Shown piece after piece: positions 61,275-64,000 of a stretch of 64,000 bases of DNA (its first letter is position 1; each line of letters begins with the position of its first letter). This DNA is from Streptomyces sp. SW4 (lineage in GTDB: Bacteria > Actinomycetota > Actinomycetes > Streptomycetales > Streptomycetaceae), in assembly GCA_003248315.1 (NCBI GenBank), contig QKWM01000004.1:4647001-4711000 (forward strand), given 5' to 3'. A model generated the notes under the pieces. It made no database searches, was not told the DNA's origin, and saw only the letters and a list, made by a program, of their open reading frames with translations. Made by a program: the position numbers and the translations under genes.

Positions 61275-62401
61275 ATGCGTGTCGTCATCGTGACCGAATC
61301 CTTTCCCCCCGATGTGAACGGCGTGGCCCACTGCGCGCTCCAGACCGCCCGGCACCTCGTCGACCGCGGTCACGCTCCCGTCGTCGTCGCCCCGGCACCG
61401 GCGCCCGGCAACAGGTCCGACGACCTCGCGCCGTGCCCGGTCGTCCACGTCCCCTCCCTGCCGCTCCCCGGCTACCCCCAGGTCCGCGTCGCCCTCCCCA
61501 GCCGGCGCCTCGCCGCGACGATCGCCGAACACCGGGCCGACGTCGTCCACCTGGCCAGCCCCTTCGTCCTCGGCGTCCGCGGCATGGCCGCCGCCGCCCG
61601 GCTCGGCGTGCCCGCCGTGGCCGTCTACCAGACCGACCTCGCCGGATACGCCCGCACCTACATGGGCGCCGGTGAGGCCGCGGCCTGGCGCCGCATCCGC
61701 TCCGTGCACTCCGCCGCCGACCTCACCCTCGCCCCGTCCAGCGCCTCCCGGCAGGACCTCGAGGCCCACGGGGTGCCCCGGGTCAGGCTCTGGCCGCGCG
61801 GGGTGGACACCGTCCGCTTCCGGCCACAGCTGCGCGACGCCGCCCTGCGCCGGGAACTCGCCCCGAACGGCGAGCTGATCGTCGGCTACGTCGGACGGCT
61901 CGCCCCGAGAAGCGGGTCGAGCTGCTGGCCGGCGTCTGCGGCCTGGACGGCGTGCGCGTCGTGATCGTCGGTGACGGGCCCAGCCGGCCGCACCTGGAGC
62001 AGGAACTGCCCGGGGCGGTCTTCCTGGGCCGCCGCACCGGCGACGAACTCGCCCGGATCTTCGCCTCCCTGGACGTCTTCGCGCACACAGGCCCCTTCGA
62101 GACGTTCTGCCAGACCGTGCAGGAGGCCATGGCCAGCGGTGTGCCCGTCGTCGCGCCCTCCGCCGGCGGTCCGCTCGACCTGGTCGACCACGGACGCACC
62201 GGGATGCTGGTCCCGCCGGACGACGCCGCCGCCGTACGGGACGCCGTGTGGGCGCTGGCCGCCGACCCCGCGCTGCGCAGCGCCTACGGGGCGGCCGGCC
62301 GGGCGGCCGTCGAGGGGCGCACCTGGGCCGCCGTCGGCGACCGGCTGATCGACCACTACGCCGACGTCCTCGCCACGCGGAAGGCGGTGCTCGCGGCATG
62401 A
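61275..62401 (+). CDS. GT4 glycosyltransferase, GDP-mannose-dependent alpha-mannosyltransferase type (one frameshift)
   Basis: About 375 residues. MRVVIVTESFPPDVNGVAHCAL is typical of actinobacterial mannosyltransferases (MgtA/PimB-like), with YQTDLAGYAR, VGYVGRLAPEKRVELL and the C-terminal EX7E segment FETFCQTVQEAMASGVPVVA. Probably adds mannose to a lipid or glycan on the cytoplasmic face. One C is missing near 61907 (GCCCCCGAG expected). It overlaps the next glycosyltransferase by four bases (ATGA), so the two act together. Confidence 0.88.
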
Positions 62402-63742
62402 GCGCGCTGCGGATCGTCCGGCTCGCCAACTTCGTCGCCCCCGCCTCCGGCGGGCTGCGCACCGCCCTGCGCGAGCTGGGCCGGGGTTACCGCGCGGCGG
62501 GTCACGAGCCCGTCCTCATCGTGCCCGGCGAGCGCCCGGGCGACCGCGAGACCGAGCAGGGCCGGGTGATCACCCTGCCCGGGCCGGTGCTGCCCGGCAC
62601 CGGCGGCTACCGCGTCCTCACCGACAAGCGGCGCGTCGCCGCCCTGCTGGAGGAGCTGGCCCCCGACCGGCTGGAGGTGTCCGACCGGACGACGCTGCGC
62701 TGGACCGGCAAGTGGGCCCGGCGGGCCAGGGTCCCCGCCGTGATGGTCTCCCACGAGAGCGCCGACGGCGTGCTGCGCACCTGGGGGCTGTCCGAGAAGG
62801 CGGCCCGGCGCGCCGCCGACGCCCTCAACATCCGCACCGCCCACACGTACGCGCGCGTGGTGTGCACCACGGAGTTCGCCGAGCGGGAGTTCGTCCGGAT
62901 CGGCGCGCGCAACGTCGTACGAGCCCCTCTGGGTGTCGATCTCGGCGCGCGGCATCCCGCGCTGCGGGACCCGGCGGTGCGGGCGCGCCACGCGCGCGTG
63001 GACGAGGCGCTGCTCGTGATGTGCTCCCGGCTGTCCGTGGAGAAGCGGCCCGGGACGGCGCTCGACGCCCTGGAGGCGCTGCGCCGGCGCGGGCGGCGGG
63101 CGGTGCTGGTGGTGGCCGGGACGGGCCGCTGCGCGCCCGGCTGGAACAGCGCGCCCGGCAGAGCGGCCTGCCGGTCACCTTCCTCGGGCACGTCGCGGAC
63201 CGGGACGCGCTGGGCGCCTTGCAGGCGTCCGCCGACGTGTGCCTGGCGCCGGGCCCCGCCGAGACGTTCGGGCTCGCCGCGCTGGAGGCGATGGCCTGCG
63301 GCACGCCCGTGGTGGCCAGCGCGTCGTCGGCGCTGCCCGAGGTGATCGGCTCCGCGGGGCCGTCGCCGCCGACCACGGGGAGGCGTTCGCGGACGCGGTG
63401 GAGGCACTGCTGGACTGCCCGGAGGAGGCCCGGCGCGTGAGCGCACGCGCGCGTGCCGAGTGCTTCGGCTGGGACACGGCGGTGGCGGCGTTCCTCGACG
63501 CGCACGACGCGACGGTTCCGGCGGGGCTGGGGCAGGGCCCGGGGGCGGGCAAGGGCCAGGGTTCGCCTCAGGGGGAGGGCAGGGGCTTGCCCCAAGGGAG
63601 GACATGGGCCTGCCGGAGCGCGAGGGCAGGGGCCTGCCCCAGGGGAGGGCCGAGGCCAGGGCCAGGCTCAGGGCTCCGGCCGGGGCGAGGGGCAGGGTGC
63701 CGGGCCGCGTCCCGGCCCGTCGTGCCGGAGGGCGTCGCATGA
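62398..63742 (+). CDS. GT4 glycosyltransferase with low-complexity tail (two frameshifts)
   Basis: About 448 residues. MSALRIVRLANFVAPASGGLRTALRELG opens the first Rossmann domain; CSRLSVEKRPGTALDALEAL and PGPAETFGLAALEAMACGTPVVAS give the donor site with the EX7E motif. It resembles mannosyl transfer enzymes of the same cluster type. Single bases are missing near 63122 and 63360. The last 80 residues are Gly/Gln/Pro/Arg-rich and lie over near-repeats in DNA, so that end may be noncoding or mis-sequenced. Its stop overlaps the next ATG. Confidence 0.82.
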
Positions 63743-64000
63743 GACGGCTGCGGTTCGCGGCGCTCGGCGACTCGCTGACGGAGGGAGTGGGCGACCCCGT
63801 CGGCGCCGGCTGGCGCGGCTGGGCGGCGCTGCTGGCCGGTGCGCTGCACGCGGAGCCGTCCGGCAGGCCCGGATCCGGACCGTGCGGGGCGTCCGGGACG
63901 CACGGTTCCGTCGACGCCGGGGCGGCCGCGTCGTCCGGGGCGGCCGCGTCGCCCGGATCGGTTGGGGCGTTCCGGTCACCTGGGCCGTTCGGTTCAGCCG
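63739..64000 (+). CDS. SGNH/GDSL hydrolase, N-terminal part (partial)
   Basis: Runs off the end of the window. MRRLRFAALGDSLTEGVGDPVGAGWRGWAALLA carries the GDSL nucleophile serine block (GDSLTEG) of SGNH esterases/lipases. The ATGA overlap with the preceding glycosyltransferase suggests a three-gene unit, perhaps glycan or lipid tailoring. Beyond residue 40 the frame becomes Gly/Ser/Ala-rich and may be shifted. Confidence 0.8.
   Translation, partial: MRRLRFAALGDSLTEGVGDPVGAGWRGWAALLAGALHAEPSGRPGSGPCGASGTHGSVDAGAAASSGAAASPGSVGAFRSPGPFGSA

Noticed and set aside
1..64000. tRNA or rRNA genes, CRISPR arrays, insertion sequences, prophage or integrative element
   Set aside because: No cloverleaf with conserved GTTCGA-type arm, no regular spacer arrays, no transposase or integrase motifs, and uniform base composition throughout.

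Overview
The window is a stretch of a Streptomyces (or very close actinobacterial) chromosome: GC-rich, strong G/C third-position bias, many GTG starts, and Streptomyces-type gene order and regulatory sites (gmk-rpoZ-coaBC-metK-priA-fmt-rsmB-rpe; an FMN-riboswitch rib operon with ribM; rbpA behind a sigma-R promoter; chitinase behind a DasR-like site). No rRNA, tRNA, CRISPR array, integrase or insertion sequence was seen. From memory the order resembles the S. coelicolor SCO14xx region read backwards; this was not checked.

Data quality matters to every reader. About 40 of the roughly 58 genes are interrupted by single-base losses inside runs of G or C (about 75 inferred events, roughly one per 0.85 kb; none needs an inserted base). 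Essential genes such as metK, fmt and ribAB are affected, so these look like assembly or sequencing deletions, not real pseudogenes. Gene coordinates below span the reconstructed gene and each entry gives the approximate shift positions.

Layout. 1-9.9 kb: core genes gmk (3' end), rpoZ, coaBC, metK, priA, an opposing HTH gene, fmt, rsmB, rpe. 10-13.1 kb: SorC-type regulator, orphan barstar, guaB1-type GMP reductase. 13.2-19.7 kb: what looks like an amino-acid uptake and catabolism locus: APC permease, Lrp/AsnC regulator, MFS exporter with a leader-peptide attenuator, nitrilase-family amidase and a flavin amine/amino-acid oxidase. Two phased arrays of GCGCAACG-like boxes lie in front of the permease and in front of the amidase-oxidase pair. 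19.7-31 kb: F420-type oxidoreductase, DUF5995 protein, GH6 cellulase, NCS2 nucleobase permease, thioesterase, a divergent MFS/ROK pair with a perfect palindrome between them, an SDR-like protein and a modular GH18 chitinase.

31-36.2 kb: FMN riboswitch, ribE-ribM-ribAB-ribH, then hisE, hisG and a PH-domain protein. 36.4-43.6 kb: two CNNM/CBS (HlyC/CorC) membrane proteins, an EccA-like AAA ATPase, a P-loop kinase, a secreted C39-like peptidase and a 46-residue membrane protein. 43.7-51.6 kb: TetR regulator and acyl-CoA dehydrogenase, hypotheticals, a second Lrp/AsnC regulator with an amidohydrolase, polyprenyl-phosphate mannosyltransferase, FxsA and RbpA. 51.8-58.6 kb: Atg22-type MFS, GDPD phosphodiesterase and YczE divergent from a MocR regulator, then a membrane FtsK/TraB-like protein with a degenerate P-loop and a repeat tail, plus a 64-residue membrane protein. 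58.9-64 kb: ankyrin protein, HEAT-type protein, two glycosyltransferases and the start of an SGNH hydrolase.
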